This document shows positions 9,018 to 18,613 of a stretch of DNA of 64,000 bases, one piece after another. This DNA comes from Gillisella vitis (GTDB lineage Bacteria > Pseudomonadota > Alphaproteobacteria > Rhizobiales > Rhizobiaceae). The position numbers and the translations under genes were made by a program. The notes under the pieces are model-generated. The model was not told the DNA's origin and searched no databases. It saw only the letters and a list, made by a program, of their open reading frames with translations. How positions within the stretch are numbered: position 1 is the stretch's first letter; each line of letters opens with the position of its first letter. The stretch spans positions 27,229 through 91,228 of the forward strand of contig WPHV01000018.1 in assembly GCA_009744235.1 (NCBI GenBank), written 5' to 3'.

Positions 9018-9350
9018 TCACATGGCAAAGCTGGTACCGCAGCCACAGCTGGCCACCGCATTGGGATTGGTGATCTGGAAGGATTGACCCATCAGGTTGT
9101 CGACAAAATCGATTTCCGACCCGGCCATATAGACCAGTGATACCGGATCGATCAGCAGCGTCGCGCCGTCCCGTTCGATCACCAGATCGCCATCCTGCGG
9201 GCCTTGGTCCAGGTCGAATTTATAGGAAAAGCCAGAACAGCCGCCGCCTTCGACAGAGACGCGCAGAGCGTGTTTGTCCTGTTCGCTGGAGACGATTTTG
9301 GCGATGCGCTTGGCAGCGTTTTCCGAAACTGTAACTGTCTGCGTGGTCAT
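9018..9350 (-). CDS. erpA: Iron-sulfur cluster insertion protein (A-type carrier)
   Basis: A-type scaffold that carries iron-sulfur clusters to apoproteins. The three conserved cysteines are visible: Cys38 in GGGCSGF, and Cys102 and Cys104 in SCGCGTSF near the C-terminus. The family phrases IDPVSLVYMAGSEIDFVD and LMGQSFQITNPNA are also present. Its 110 residues fit ErpA/IscA/HesB members, and the NPNA..SCGCG ending favours ErpA. It is divergent from the dGTPase-like gene, with a shared promoter region of about 195 bp. Confidence 0.93.
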   Translation of the reverse strand: MTTQTVTVSENAAKRIAKIVSSEQDKHALRVSVEGGGCSGFSYKFDLDQGPQDGDLVIERDGATLLIDPVSLVYMAGSEIDFVDNLMGQSFQITNPNAVASCGCGTSFAM

Positions 9351-9544
9351 TTTTGCCTCCTGACGGGTTCAAGGCCCGTAGAAACCTGGGGTTTGTCTAT
9401 TTTTACCTGTCAACTTCTCTGCAAAGCAGCAAAAATTGGCAGGAAGTTAGGTCATTATAAAGAGGAAACCGGTGCCTTGCACGGGATTTTCCTATAGGTA
9501 TGAACCATAGGCGAGAGCGTCAATGGGCAGGATGAAGAGCAGGC

Positions 9545-10762
9545 ATGACAATCGATAGAAATGCATTGGGATTCGGTGTTGGAGAACGGGCTATTTTTGC
9601 TGCCGATCCCTGGAATTCGCGTGGGCGCCTCTATCCGGAAGGCGGCAGCCTGACCCGGTCCGATTTCCAGCGCGACCGCGACCGCATCGTTCATACTACC
9701 GCTTTTCGCCGCCTCAAGCACAAAACCCAGGTGTTTATCGGCCCCGACAGCGACCATTACCGCACCCGGTTGACCCACACGATCGAGGTGGCGCAAATTG
9801 CCCGGGCGCTGGCCCGCGCCTTTCGCATCGATGAGGATCTGGCCGAAGGCGTGGCACTGGTGCATGATTTCGGCCACACACCGTTTGGTCATACTGGCGA
9901 GGATGCGCTGCACGAATTGCTGGAACCCTATGGTGGCTTTGATCACAATGCTCAATCGCTGCGGATCGTTACCAAACTGGAGCGCCGCTACGCCGAATTC
10001 GACGGCCTTAACCTGACCTGGGAAACACTGGAGGGTCTGGTCAAGCACAATGGGCCGCTGATGAATGCGGACGGTGAGGGGACTCGCGGACCGGTGCCTT
10101 TACCAATCATCGAGTATTGCCAGATGCAGGATCTCGATATTGCCAGCTATGCCAGCCTGGAAGCACAGGCCGCCGCCGTTGCCGATGACATTGCCTATAA
10201 CACCCATGACATCGACGATGGTCTGCGCTCTGGCTATCTGACGTTTGATATGCTGGAGGATGTGCCGTTTCTGGCTGGTTTGATGCGCGATGTGCGCGAC
10301 CGCTATCCCAATCTGGAGGCCGACCGGTTTACCCATGAGATCATGCGCCGCCAGATCACTCGGATGGTCGAGGATGTGATTGCGGTGGCCCAGGAGCGGC
10401 TATCGCGTATTCGCCCGATGTCGGCTGACGATATTCGCCAGGCGGGTGAAACCGTGATTACCTTTTCGGAAGGAATGGCCGAGACCGACCGGCAGATCAA
10501 GAAGCTGCTGTTTTCGAAAATCTACCGCCATCCTGATATCATGCGCATTCGCGCTGGTGCCGCCCAGATCGTCACGGATCTCTTCAAGGCCTATATGGCC
10601 GATCCGACCCTGATGCGCAGCGACTATTGGGTGGAGCATACGGCAGGGCTGGAAACGCCCGCCAAAGCCCGCCATGTCGGTGATTTTCTGGCCGGGATGA
10701 CCGACACTTATGCGGTGCGTGTCCACCGGCAGCTGTTTGACCATACACCCGATTTGCGCTAG
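9545..10762 (+). CDS. dgt: Deoxyguanosinetriphosphate triphosphohydrolase-like protein
   Basis: HD-superfamily dNTP triphosphohydrolase, releasing triphosphate from deoxynucleotides. The N-terminus has [26 protein letters not shown], the hallmark of the short dGTPase-like type. The metal-binding histidines lie in [10 protein letters not shown] (His78) and the HD pair at 107-108 ([11 protein letters not shown]). A later aspartate occurs in [14 protein letters not shown]. At 405 residues it matches the type 2 dGTPase-like subfamily of alphaproteobacteria, usually found just upstream of argS, as here. Preferred substrate is not evident from sequence. Confidence 0.93.
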   Translation: MTIDRNALGFGVGERAIFAADPWNSRGRLYPEGGSLTRSDFQRDRDRIVHTTAFRRLKHKTQVFIGPDSDHYRTRLTHTIEVAQIARALARAFRIDEDLAEGVALVHDFGHTPFGHTGEDALHELLEPYGGFDHNAQSLRIVTKLERRYAEFDGLNLTWETLEGLVKHNGPLMNADGEGTRGPVPLPIIEYCQMQDLDIASYASLEAQAAAVADDIAYNTHDIDDGLRSGYLTFDMLEDVPFLAGLMRDVRDRYPNLEADRFTHEIMRRQITRMVEDVIAVAQERLSRIRPMSADDIRQAGETVITFSEGMAETDRQIKKLLFSKIYRHPDIMRIRAGAAQIVTDLFKAYMADPTLMRSDYWVEHTAGLETPAKARHVGDFLAGMTDTYAVRVHRQLFDHTPDLR

Positions 10763-10824
10763 GCAGCGGGCGAAACGCCGCCTGTTGGGCTGGCCTCGAC
10801 CTGCATCTGTCTGGATTGATCCTC

Positions 10825-12582
10825 ATGAACCTGTTCGCCGATTTCGAAAATCGAATCAAAGCTGCGCTGGAAACCCTTGATCTTGTAAAGGAAAAGCGAA
10901 GTGAGCTATCGTTCGAGCGGATCGTCGTCGAGCCGCCGCGCGATGCAAGCCACGGCGATGCCGCAACCAATGCAGCGATGGTTCTGGCCAAGCCGCTCGG
11001 CGTCAGCCCCAGGGTTCTGGCCGATCTGATCGGTGAAAAGCTTAAGGAAGATGCGGATATTGCCGAGGTTTCCGTGGCCGGTCCCGGCTTCCTGAATATC
11101 CGCCTGTCCGTTGCCTATTGGCAGCGGCTGTTGGCCAATGTGATTGCTGCAGGCACGGATTTCGGCCGCTCGCAAACCGGGGCTGGCCGCAAGGTCAATG
11201 TCGAATATGTCTCGGCCAATCCGACAGGGCCGATGCATGTCGGCCATTGCCGGGGTGCCGTGGTCGGCGATGCGCTGGCCAATCTTCTGGCCTTTGCCGG
11301 TTATGGCGTTACCAAGGAATATTACATCAACGATGCGGGCTCGCAGATCGACGTGCTGGCCCGCTCCGTTTTCCTGCGCTACCGCGAGGCGCTGGGCGAG
11401 GCTGTCGGCGATATCCCGGCTGGCCTATATCCTGGCGATTATCTGATACCGGTCGGCGAGGCGCTGGCTCAGGAATACGGCGTGCGTCTGCACAACATGC
11501 CGGAAGAGCAGTGGATGGATGTCGTCAAGGATCGCGCCATCGATGCGATGATGGTGATGATCCGTGAGGACCTCGCAGCCCTTAATGTGCATCACGACTT
11601 GTTTTATTCCGAGCGGCAATTGCATGCCAATGGGGCTGCCGCGATCCGCACCGCGATCAACGATCTGACCTTCAAGGGCCATGTCTATCGCGGTACGCTG
11701 CCGCCGCCGAAGGGACAATTGCCTGAAGATTGGGAAGATCGCGAGCAGACGCTGTTTCGCTCCACCGAAGTCGGCGACGATATCGACCGTCCACTGATCA
11801 AGTCGGATGGCAGCTATACCTATTTTGCTGCCGACGTCGCCTATTTCAAGGATAAGTATGATCGCGGTTTCGACCGGATGATCTATGTTCTGGGTGCTGA
11901 CCATGGTGGTTATGTCAAGCGGCTGGAGGCAGTGGCCAAGGCTGTGTCCGAGGGCAAAGCCAAGTTGACGGTGCTGCTCTGCCAGCTCGTTAAGCTTTAT
12001 CGCGATGGCGAGCCGGTCAAGATGTCGAAGCGGTCGGGCGATTTCGTGACGTTGCGCGACGTGGTCGAGGAAGTGGGACGTGATTCGGTGCGTTTCATGA
12101 TGCTTTACCGCAAAAGCAGCGAGACACTCGACTTCGACTTTGCCAAGGTGACGGAACAGTCCAAGGACAATCCGGTCTTCTACGTGCAATATGCTCATGC
12201 CCGTTGCATGTCGATCTTCCGTCAGGCGCGCGAGGCTTTCGGCGATATCGATCTTTCGCCTGACATTCTGGAAGCTGCCGTGGCTGGTATTACCGAGCCG
12301 AGCGAAGTACAATTGATTGCTAAGCTTGCGGAATACCCGCGAATCATTGAAGCTTCGGCCCAGTCAATGGAACCGCATCGCATCGCATTTTATCTTTACG
12401 ATCTGGCTAGTTCGTTCCATGCTCACTGGAATAAGGGCAAGGATCAGCCGGAATTACGATTTGTTAACGATAAAAACCGACAATCAAGTCTTGCCAGACT
12501 TGGGCTGGTGCATGCTGTCGCTTCTGTGTTGCAGTCCGGATTGGCCATTACCGGCACGGATGCTCCGCAAGAGATGCGATAG
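10825..12582 (+). CDS. argS: Arginyl-tRNA synthetase
   Basis: Class I synthetase charging tRNA-Arg. The HIGH motif is HVGH within [15 protein letters not shown], and the KMSKS loop appears as [13 protein letters not shown]. An N-terminal additional domain (residues 1-105) and the C-terminal anticodon-binding DALR domain ([23 protein letters not shown]) are present. The 585-residue length is typical. The ATG at 10825 (MNLFADFEN) is chosen over the upstream TTG at 10816 because the family begins this way. Confidence 0.97.
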   Translation: MNLFADFENRIKAALETLDLVKEKRSELSFERIVVEPPRDASHGDAATNAAMVLAKPLGVSPRVLADLIGEKLKEDADIAEVSVAGPGFLNIRLSVAYWQRLLANVIAAGTDFGRSQTGAGRKVNVEYVSANPTGPMHVGHCRGAVVGDALANLLAFAGYGVTKEYYINDAGSQIDVLARSVFLRYREALGEAVGDIPAGLYPGDYLIPVGEALAQEYGVRLHNMPEEQWMDVVKDRAIDAMMVMIREDLAALNVHHDLFYSERQLHANGAAAIRTAINDLTFKGHVYRGTLPPPKGQLPEDWEDREQTLFRSTEVGDDIDRPLIKSDGSYTYFAADVAYFKDKYDRGFDRMIYVLGADHGGYVKRLEAVAKAVSEGKAKLTVLLCQLVKLYRDGEPVKMSKRSGDFVTLRDVVEEVGRDSVRFMMLYRKSSETLDFDFAKVTEQSKDNPVFYVQYAHARCMSIFRQAREAFGDIDLSPDILEAAVAGITEPSEVQLIAKLAEYPRIIEASAQSMEPHRIAFYLYDLASSFHAHWNKGKDQPELRFVNDKNRQSSLARLGLVHAVASVLQSGLAITGTDAPQEMR

Positions 12583-12650
12583 TATCGTCACCAATTCCCC
12601 ACATTGCGCTGGCAAGCCGATGGTCGCGTAGCGAGTGGAAGTGTAGGGTT

Positions 12651-15338
12651 ATGGTGCAAAAACAGGCTGCATATAGCAGGGATCCAGCAGGCAGTGCGTT
12701 TGCGGATGACGATCCGTTGGCAGAGCTGGCCCGTCTCGTCGGCTACGATGCGCCGGTGGCGCGTCGTGACCCTCCCATGACTCCGAATATGACTCCGCCT
12801 GTGGCACCCGAGCCGCACCGGCATTCGCCAGCGCATGATCAGGTCAATTTGCAGGACGAGCTGCTTCAGGATCTTGACGGTTACGTTGATGCGCCTGCCT
12901 ACGTCGGCGTATCCCAGCCGTCGGCCGGATATTCCCATGAAGCGGTATCGGCGCACGAGCCGGTATCATTCGGTGGTGCTGAGGCTCTGTCGCCAACCGG
13001 GTCTTCTGCGTCGGACATATCTCTTGCAGATGAACTTGAGTGGTCGGTTGGTGACGTGGCGGTAGAACCGCCATCAGCCCGTTCCGGCGGAGCCGATCCA
13101 ACCGAAGGCTATGGGCGTCATCGTCTGCCGCTTGCCAATTTCAATCCGGTCAGTGCTGCTACCTCGCGTTCAAGTGCCACACGCCATGAAGAGCAGACCC
13201 GGCAGCGGCACGAGCCGGTGATGGAACCTGCGCCGGTTGAAGCGGCTGCCCCTGTTATCCACCCGGAGCGTGATGTTCCGGAGATGGAGCAGGATTTCGA
13301 TTTTGGGTTCAGCCCCGAAGCGTCGCGATCACCAGTACAGGCAGCGCCCACGCAGGATGTTTTCGCCCAGCGCCGTGAACCGCCGCTTTTCCAGCCTGTT
13401 GCCCATTCGGTTTTCGCAGGTGCGCCGCTTGCCCCGCCATCGCTCGAGGTTCCGAGCTTTTTCGAGGCCTTGGCGCGCAATGAAGAGGTGGACGCGCGGC
13501 CCGTCGCGGCTTCTGCCTATTCGGTGCAAGAGCCTCAATTCGAACCGCAGGCAGCGGCTACAGGCCATGACCATCAGCCCGAGGTTAAGGACGAAACATC
13601 GTTAGCCCAGCAGGAGGCCGATCCTTTCGGTGGCGATTTTGATTTCGATTTGGAAGAGATCGAACTCGATCTATCCGAGCTGGAGGCTGAGTCCGCGCCA
13701 CCGGTGACAGAGCAGAGGCAGCCGCAGCCCGTCGCAGCCGCTGTGGCTGGTCCTGCTATGCATCAGCCGTCCCGTCCGCCAGAGGTCGCACCTGTTCAGG
13801 CGCCAGCGCTCATTGCTGAACCGGGGCCGCAGCATGTGAGTGAACCCGTTCCGCTGCCGTTTGATGCCGCCGAAATTTCGGATCAAGACGAACACCTGGA
13901 AGCGGTCGCCCATCTGGACGTTCCCGATTTGCCGCCTGTGGAGGATGCTGCGCCTGCCACCTATCGGCAGGATTACGATTTCGATATCGATTCCGAACTG
14001 GCGACATTGCTGGATCAGACGGTAGAGCCGCGTTCGGCATCTGCGCCATCAAAGCCCGCGCAGGTCGCGGCCACGGCGGCTGTTGCTGCGCCGGTGGCGC
14101 CCATGCCGCCCTTGGCCGAGCAGGTCAAGAATATGCCCAGTGATGATTTCGACGTGTTCGAAAAGGCACTGGAGGAAGATTTTCGCAAGAGCCTCGATGG
14201 TCCCCATAGTTTTGGTGCCAGACCCGGTGGTCCTGTGCCGACTCCACTGGAGGCCGAGGATTATGACGATTACGAAGAGCCGCGCGGTTCGCGCCGCTGG
14301 GTGGCGATGGCTGCGGCAGCGGTGGTCGTGCTGGTTGGCGGTGGCGGCGTCTATGCCTGGATGAAGACCAGTGGGGGCGAAACGTTCAGCTCCAGCGAAC
14401 CGAAAGTGGTGATGGCTGACAAGGGGCCGGTCAAGGTCGTGCCTGCCGATCCCGGTGGCAAGTCCGTTCCGAACCAGAATAAGGCGGTCTATGACAGGGT
14501 GTCTGGTTCGGCTCCTGACCAGCCTCAGCAAAAGAGCCTGATCTCTTCGCAGGAAGAGCCGGTGGATGTCGCCCAGCGCACGCTGGAGCCTGACAATTTG
14601 CCGTTGGAACAGGAATCAGAGGCTGACAATGCCGGTATAAACGGGGCCGGTATGAACGGCGATGCCGCGCAGACGGGGCAGAATGGCCAGCCGGGCGATG
14701 CCGCCAAGCAGGGCGACCAGCAGAGCCTTTCGCCCCGTAAGGTGAAAACCATGATTGTGCGGCCGGACGGCTCGCTGGTGGCGCAGGAAACCCCTGCCCA
14801 GCAGCCTGCGGCTTCCCAGCCATCGACCGCCCAAGGTGGTGCTCCTCAGCCAGCTGCGGCCCAACCAGGATCTGCTGCTCCGCAGAGCGTGGAACAGGCC
14901 ATGGCCTCCGCGGATACGGCGACGGCTGCACCTGACGCCACCCAGAATAGTGCTGGCGTTCCGGCTCCCAATATGCCGGTTCCGCGCAACAGACCGGCGT
15001 CTTCCCCGGTGCAGACAGCGGCGGCAGCCAAGCCAATGCCAGCTGCTACGCCTGTTTCCGCACCTCCTGCGTCAGCCAGCACGGCTGCTGGCTCCGGTGG
15101 TTATCTGGTTCAGATCTCTTCGCTGCCAAGCGAAGCCGATGCCCAGAAAAGCTATAAGAACCTGTCGGCTAAATTCGGCAGCGTGATCGGTGGTCGGGGC
15201 GTCGATATCAAGGCCGCCGATATTCCTGGGAAGGGCACCTATTACCGTGTCCGTATCCCGGCTGGCAGCAAGGATGAAGCCGTGTCGCTCTGCGAACGGT
15301 ATCGCGGCGCTGGCGGAAATTGCATGGTGGTACGCTAA
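12651..15338 (+). CDS. Large SPOR-domain membrane protein
   Basis: Predicted bitopic inner-membrane protein whose C-terminal SPOR domain (about residues 815-895) binds denuded septal peptidoglycan. A single transmembrane segment lies at about residues 548-570 (WVAMAAAAVVVLVGGGGVYAWM). The 545-residue cytoplasmic part is low-complexity, rich in Pro, Ala, Glu and Gln. It contains several short acidic aromatic motifs (QDFDFGF, GDFDFDLEEIELDLSELE, QDYDFDIDSEL, DDFDVFEKALEEDF). A Gln/Ala/Pro-rich linker of about 240 residues leads to the SPOR domain. Lying between argS and nagZ is a conserved alphaproteobacterial arrangement and fits a cell-division or wall role. Its partners are unknown. Confidence 0.85.
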   Translation: MVQKQAAYSRDPAGSAFADDDPLAELARLVGYDAPVARRDPPMTPNMTPPVAPEPHRHSPAHDQVNLQDELLQDLDGYVDAPAYVGVSQPSAGYSHEAVSAHEPVSFGGAEALSPTGSSASDISLADELEWSVGDVAVEPPSARSGGADPTEGYGRHRLPLANFNPVSAATSRSSATRHEEQTRQRHEPVMEPAPVEAAAPVIHPERDVPEMEQDFDFGFSPEASRSPVQAAPTQDVFAQRREPPLFQPVAHSVFAGAPLAPPSLEVPSFFEALARNEEVDARPVAASAYSVQEPQFEPQAAATGHDHQPEVKDETSLAQQEADPFGGDFDFDLEEIELDLSELEAESAPPVTEQRQPQPVAAAVAGPAMHQPSRPPEVAPVQAPALIAEPGPQHVSEPVPLPFDAAEISDQDEHLEAVAHLDVPDLPPVEDAAPATYRQDYDFDIDSELATLLDQTVEPRSASAPSKPAQVAATAAVAAPVAPMPPLAEQVKNMPSDDFDVFEKALEEDFRKSLDGPHSFGARPGGPVPTPLEAEDYDDYEEPRGSRRWVAMAAAAVVVLVGGGGVYAWMKTSGGETFSSSEPKVVMADKGPVKVVPADPGGKSVPNQNKAVYDRVSGSAPDQPQQKSLISSQEEPVDVAQRTLEPDNLPLEQESEADNAGINGAGMNGDAAQTGQNGQPGDAAKQGDQQSLSPRKVKTMIVRPDGSLVAQETPAQQPAASQPSTAQGGAPQPAAAQPGSAAPQSVEQAMASADTATAAPDATQNSAGVPAPNMPVPRNRPASSPVQTAAAAKPMPAATPVSAPPASASTAAGSGGYLVQISSLPSEADAQKSYKNLSAKFGSVIGGRGVDIKAADIPGKGTYYRVRIPAGSKDEAVSLCERYRGAGGNCMVVR

Positions 15339-15390
15339 AGGCGCACAGGGAGCCTTTTACGGTTCTCTTTGATTGAATGCGACTTCGTTT

Positions 15391-15436
15391 AAGGGCGCTA
15401 TTCCCACAGATTAGCGCCCTTTCTGCTGCTTTTTTC
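15391..15436 (+). terminator. Terminator after SPOR-protein gene
   Basis: AAGGGCGCTA (15391-15400) pairs perfectly with TAGCGCCCTT (15412-15421) and is followed by a T-rich stretch ending TTTTTTC. Confidence 0.75.
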
Positions 15437-15502
15437 GTGGATTCCTGTGCATGATCGGCGCTTTGCCCTCGGCTTTTCGCAAAGCTGGACTATTGTCTGG
15501 CC

Positions 15503-16519
15503 ATGACCCACGCAAAAGCTATGATTTTGGGCTGTTCCGGCCCGGTTCTGACCCCGGATGAGCAGGCGTTCTTTAGAGAGCACCAGCCCTGGGGCTTTAT
15601 TCTGTTCGGGCGCAATTGCCTTGACGGTGCGCAGATCAGCGATCTGGTTGCGCAGATGCGCGATACGGTTGGCGGGCGCAATGCGCCTGTGCTGATCGAT
15701 CAGGAGGGCGGGCGCGTTCAGCGTATCCGCGAGCCGATGTGTCCGCGCTATCCATCGGGCGCCGAGATCGGTGCGCTTTACCGTCAGGACAAGGAGAAAG
15801 GGCTTCGCGCCGCCTGGCTGATGTCGCGGCTGCATGCCTTTGACCTTTTGCGCTACGGCATCAACGTCGATTGCCTGCCGGTGGTGGATGTGCCGGTCGA
15901 AGGGGCCAGCAATGTGATTGGCAACCGCGCCTATGGTTTCGATCCAGAAACGGTTGGAGCGCTGGGCGAAGCGGCGGCGGCGGGGTTGAAGGCAGGCGGT
16001 GTGCTGCCAACGGTCAAGCATATTCCCGGCCATGGCCGGGGCATGGCCGACTCCCATCACGAATTGCCGGTGGTGACAGCCTCGCGGGCCGAGCTGGAAG
16101 CGCATGATTTCCCGCCCTTCCAGCGGCTCAACGGCGAATTGATGGCGATGACCGCGCATGTGGTCTATTCTGCCTATGACCCAGATTATACGGCCTCGAC
16201 CTCATCCATTGTCGTGGATGAGGTGATCCGGGGACTGATCGGGTTCCAGGGGCTTTTGATGAATGACGATCTGTCGATGAATGCCCTGAAGGGGACGATT
16301 TCCGAGCGGGCAGCGGCGGTGGTTGCTGCTGGCAACGACGTTCTGCTGCATTGCCACGGCATTATGGAGGAAATGGTGCAGGTGGCCGAGCGCGCTCCCG
16401 TACTGGCCGGGGCAGCGCTTGCGCGGGTAAAGGCCGTTGAGGCGGCTTTCGGCGGTAACGACGGCGCCGACGAACAGGCGATCCGTGCGGAATTTGCCTC
16501 GCTGATGGCGGTGGCGTGA
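15503..16519 (+). CDS. nagZ: Beta-N-acetylhexosaminidase (peptidoglycan recycling)
   Basis: Glycoside hydrolase family 3 enzyme releasing N-acetylglucosamine from anhydromuropeptides in the cytoplasm. The NagZ signature KHIPGHGRGMADSHHELP begins at about residue 172 and includes the catalytic histidine of the flexible loop. Further motifs are LIDQEGGRVQRI, GINVDCLPVVDV and LLMNDDLSMNAL, which holds the nucleophile aspartate. The 338-residue length is typical. The stop codon overlaps the scpA start (TGATG), so the two are probably cotranscribed. Confidence 0.95.
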   Translation: MTHAKAMILGCSGPVLTPDEQAFFREHQPWGFILFGRNCLDGAQISDLVAQMRDTVGGRNAPVLIDQEGGRVQRIREPMCPRYPSGAEIGALYRQDKEKGLRAAWLMSRLHAFDLLRYGINVDCLPVVDVPVEGASNVIGNRAYGFDPETVGALGEAAAAGLKAGGVLPTVKHIPGHGRGMADSHHELPVVTASRAELEAHDFPPFQRLNGELMAMTAHVVYSAYDPDYTASTSSIVVDEVIRGLIGFQGLLMNDDLSMNALKGTISERAAAVVAAGNDVLLHCHGIMEEMVQVAERAPVLAGAALARVKAVEAAFGGNDGADEQAIRAEFASLMAVA

Positions 16520-17403
16520 TGGCAGAGCCTGCCGCACCCGCTCCGGCCTCCAATGTGAAGGGCGGCACCGCCACGCCGATGGAGAAGCTGTGGCAGGGCG
16601 ATGCGGCGATTGAGCGGGCCAGCGATGATCCCTCTTTGGTCATCGACGTCGCTGGTTTCGAAGGCCCTCTGGATCTGTTGCTGTTTCTGGCCCGTAATCA
16701 AAAGGTTGACCTGTCGCGGATTTCGGTTCTGGCGCTGGCTGAACAATATCTGCTGTTCGTCGAACAGGCCCGCAGCATCCGCATCGAGCTTGCCGCCGAT
16801 TACCTTGTCATGGCGGCCTGGCTTGCCTATCTGAAATCCCGGCTGCTGATCCCTCAGCAAGCCAAGGACGACGAGCCATCCGGCGAAGAAATGGCCGCAG
16901 CACTGGCCTTCCGGCTGAAGCGGCTAGAGGCGATGCGCGATGCGGCTGGAAAGCTCGTCAACCGCAACCGGCTGGGCCGCGATATCTTTCAGCGCGGCGC
17001 ACCTGAACATGTGCCTGACAGGGTGAATTCCGCCTTTGAGGCCAGTCTCTACGACCTGCTGTCTGCCTATGCCAATCTACGCCAGCGTCAGGCCTATACG
17101 CAGGTCACTATCGAGCGGCGCACAGTCTGGTCGCTGGTCGATGCCCGCACGCTGCTCAACCGGATGATTGGCGAGATCAGCGATTGGACGGCGCTGGACA
17201 GCTATTTGCTGCAATATCTGGCCGATCCAGCGGAGCGGATCACGGCGATTGCCAGCGCCTTTGCTGCATCGCTGGAACTGGTGCGGGAAGGCAAGCTGGA
17301 AATTCGCCAGGCGGGCGCTTTCGAGCCGATCTATATGCGGGGCGGCAAGGGCCGGGACGCGGCGGGCATGTTGGTGCCCCATGCTGATGGTGGTCAGGCG
17401 TGA
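16519..17403 (+). CDS. scpA: Segregation and condensation protein A (kleisin)
   Basis: Kleisin subunit of the SMC-ScpAB condensin, which compacts and segregates chromosomes. The conserved N-terminal SMC-binding block is FEGPLDLLLFLARNQKVDLSRISVLALAEQYL, then a helical linker, and a C-terminal winged-helix that would bind the SMC head. The start overlaps the nagZ stop by one base, and the end overlaps scpB in the same way (TGATG). An N-terminal extension of about 45 residues precedes the conserved part. No smc gene lies in the window. Confidence 0.94.
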   Translation: MAEPAAPAPASNVKGGTATPMEKLWQGDAAIERASDDPSLVIDVAGFEGPLDLLLFLARNQKVDLSRISVLALAEQYLLFVEQARSIRIELAADYLVMAAWLAYLKSRLLIPQQAKDDEPSGEEMAAALAFRLKRLEAMRDAAGKLVNRNRLGRDIFQRGAPEHVPDRVNSAFEASLYDLLSAYANLRQRQAYTQVTIERRTVWSLVDARTLLNRMIGEISDWTALDSYLLQYLADPAERITAIASAFAASLELVREGKLEIRQAGAFEPIYMRGGKGRDAAGMLVPHADGGQA

Positions 17404-18125
17404 TGGCGATGACAGGCGACAATCAACAAGATGAAGCTGATGCCAAGGATGGGGCAGGCGGGCTTGCTGGCATACGGGAGCGTGAAGCTTTGCGTATCGT
17501 CGAAGCACTGGTCTTTGCCTCGGCAGAGCCAGTCTCGGAAGGCTTTCTGGCCGAGCGCCTGCCACGCGGCACCGATATTGGCGGGCTGATGAAGGCGCTA
17601 CAGGCCGATTATGCGCCACGCGGTGTCAATCTGGTGCGGGTTGATGGGCATTGGGCATTTCGCACGGCTGCCGATCTGGCCTTTGCCATTCGTCGTGAAG
17701 ACAATGAGGTGCGCAAACTGTCGCGGGCGGCGCTGGAAGTGCTGGCGATCATTGCCTATCACCAGCCGGTCACGCGGGCCGAAATCGAAGATATCAGAGG
17801 CGTGCAGACCTCCAAAGGCACGATTGACGTGTTGCTGGAGGCTGGATGGGTGCGGTTTCGCGGCCGTCGCCGCACGCCGGGCCGGCCCGTGACCTTCGGC
17901 ACGACTCGCGATTTTCTCGATCATTTTGGGCTGGAGGAATTGCGCGATCTACCGGGCATGGAGGAATTGAAAGGGGCGGGACTGCTGACAGGCCGAATCC
18001 CGGCGAATTTCCATGTGCCGATGCCGATGGATGGCGATGCGCTTGGTGAGGATGAGGACCCGATCACCCAGCTGGATCTGGAGGAACTTGGCCTGCTGGC
18101 ACCCGCCGATGCCCGTGATGCGTAA
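17403..18125 (+). CDS. scpB: Segregation and condensation protein B
   Basis: ScpB dimers bind ScpA and complete the condensin complex. Two winged-helix domains are visible. Typical phrases are RIVEALVFASAEPVSEGFLA, LSRAALEVLAIIAYHQPVTRAEIEDIRGV and LLEAGWVRFRGRRRTPGRPVTFGTTRDFLDHFGL. The C-terminus is an acidic tail ending near residue 240. Overlapping start and stop codons with scpA point to translational coupling. The GTG at 17400 is an alternative start. Confidence 0.95.
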   Translation: MAMTGDNQQDEADAKDGAGGLAGIREREALRIVEALVFASAEPVSEGFLAERLPRGTDIGGLMKALQADYAPRGVNLVRVDGHWAFRTAADLAFAIRREDNEVRKLSRAALEVLAIIAYHQPVTRAEIEDIRGVQTSKGTIDVLLEAGWVRFRGRRRTPGRPVTFGTTRDFLDHFGLEELRDLPGMEELKGAGLLTGRIPANFHVPMPMDGDALGEDEDPITQLDLEELGLLAPADARDA

Positions 18126-18251
18126 TCTGTTGTTGAGCTTGGGCTGTAGAAATGCTCATGAAAATCTGCGGGACTGTTGATGGGGCGGCGGCGGTGTCTT
18201 GCCTCCCGTCATTTCCCATGCCAAGCAGGTAAAAGATTTTGTAATTTGAAA

Positions 18252-18286
18252 AAGATGCACAAACATCTTACATCGGTATGACCGAT
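18252..18286 (+). promoter_or_regulatory. Two tandem hairpins in the tatA leader
   Basis: AAGATG/CATCTT (18252-18257 with 18264-18269) and ATCGGT/ACCGAT (18272-18277 with 18281-18286) are two small perfect inverted repeats. They lie immediately upstream of the AAGGAG ribosome-binding site (18291-18296) of tatA. They could be operators or leader structures. Confidence 0.4.
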
Positions 18287-18304
18287 CAATAAGGAGTGGG
18301 GACC

Positions 18305-18520
18305 ATGGGTTCTTTCAGTATGTGGCATTGGCTGATCGTTCTGGCGATTGTGCTGTTGTTGTTTGGCCGTGGCAAGATTCCCGAACTGATGGGCGACGTT
18401 GCCAAGGGTATCAAGAGCTTCAAGAAGGGCATGTCGGATGACGATACGGCCCCTGACGGGACGCCTAAGCCTGCTGATCAGTCGAAGACCGTGGACCATA
18501 GGGCCGACGATCACAAATAA
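18305..18520 (+). CDS. tatA: Twin-arginine translocase subunit TatA
   Basis: Small pore-forming component of the Tat system, which exports folded proteins. An N-terminal membrane helix ([23 protein letters not shown]) ends in the conserved [23 protein letters not shown] amphipathic helix, followed by a short acidic tail. At 71 residues it is normal. The ATG at 18305 has AAGGAG nine bases upstream. It is the first gene of tatABC. Confidence 0.96.
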   Translation: MGSFSMWHWLIVLAIVLLLFGRGKIPELMGDVAKGIKSFKKGMSDDDTAPDGTPKPADQSKTVDHRADDHK

Positions 18521-18613
18521 CCATGCGTGCAACTGAATGAGGCCGGTGCCAGTGGCGCCGGTCTGTTTCTGGAATGGGTCGCCGCTTGGCCGACGGCTTC
18601 AGGAGACTGAAGA

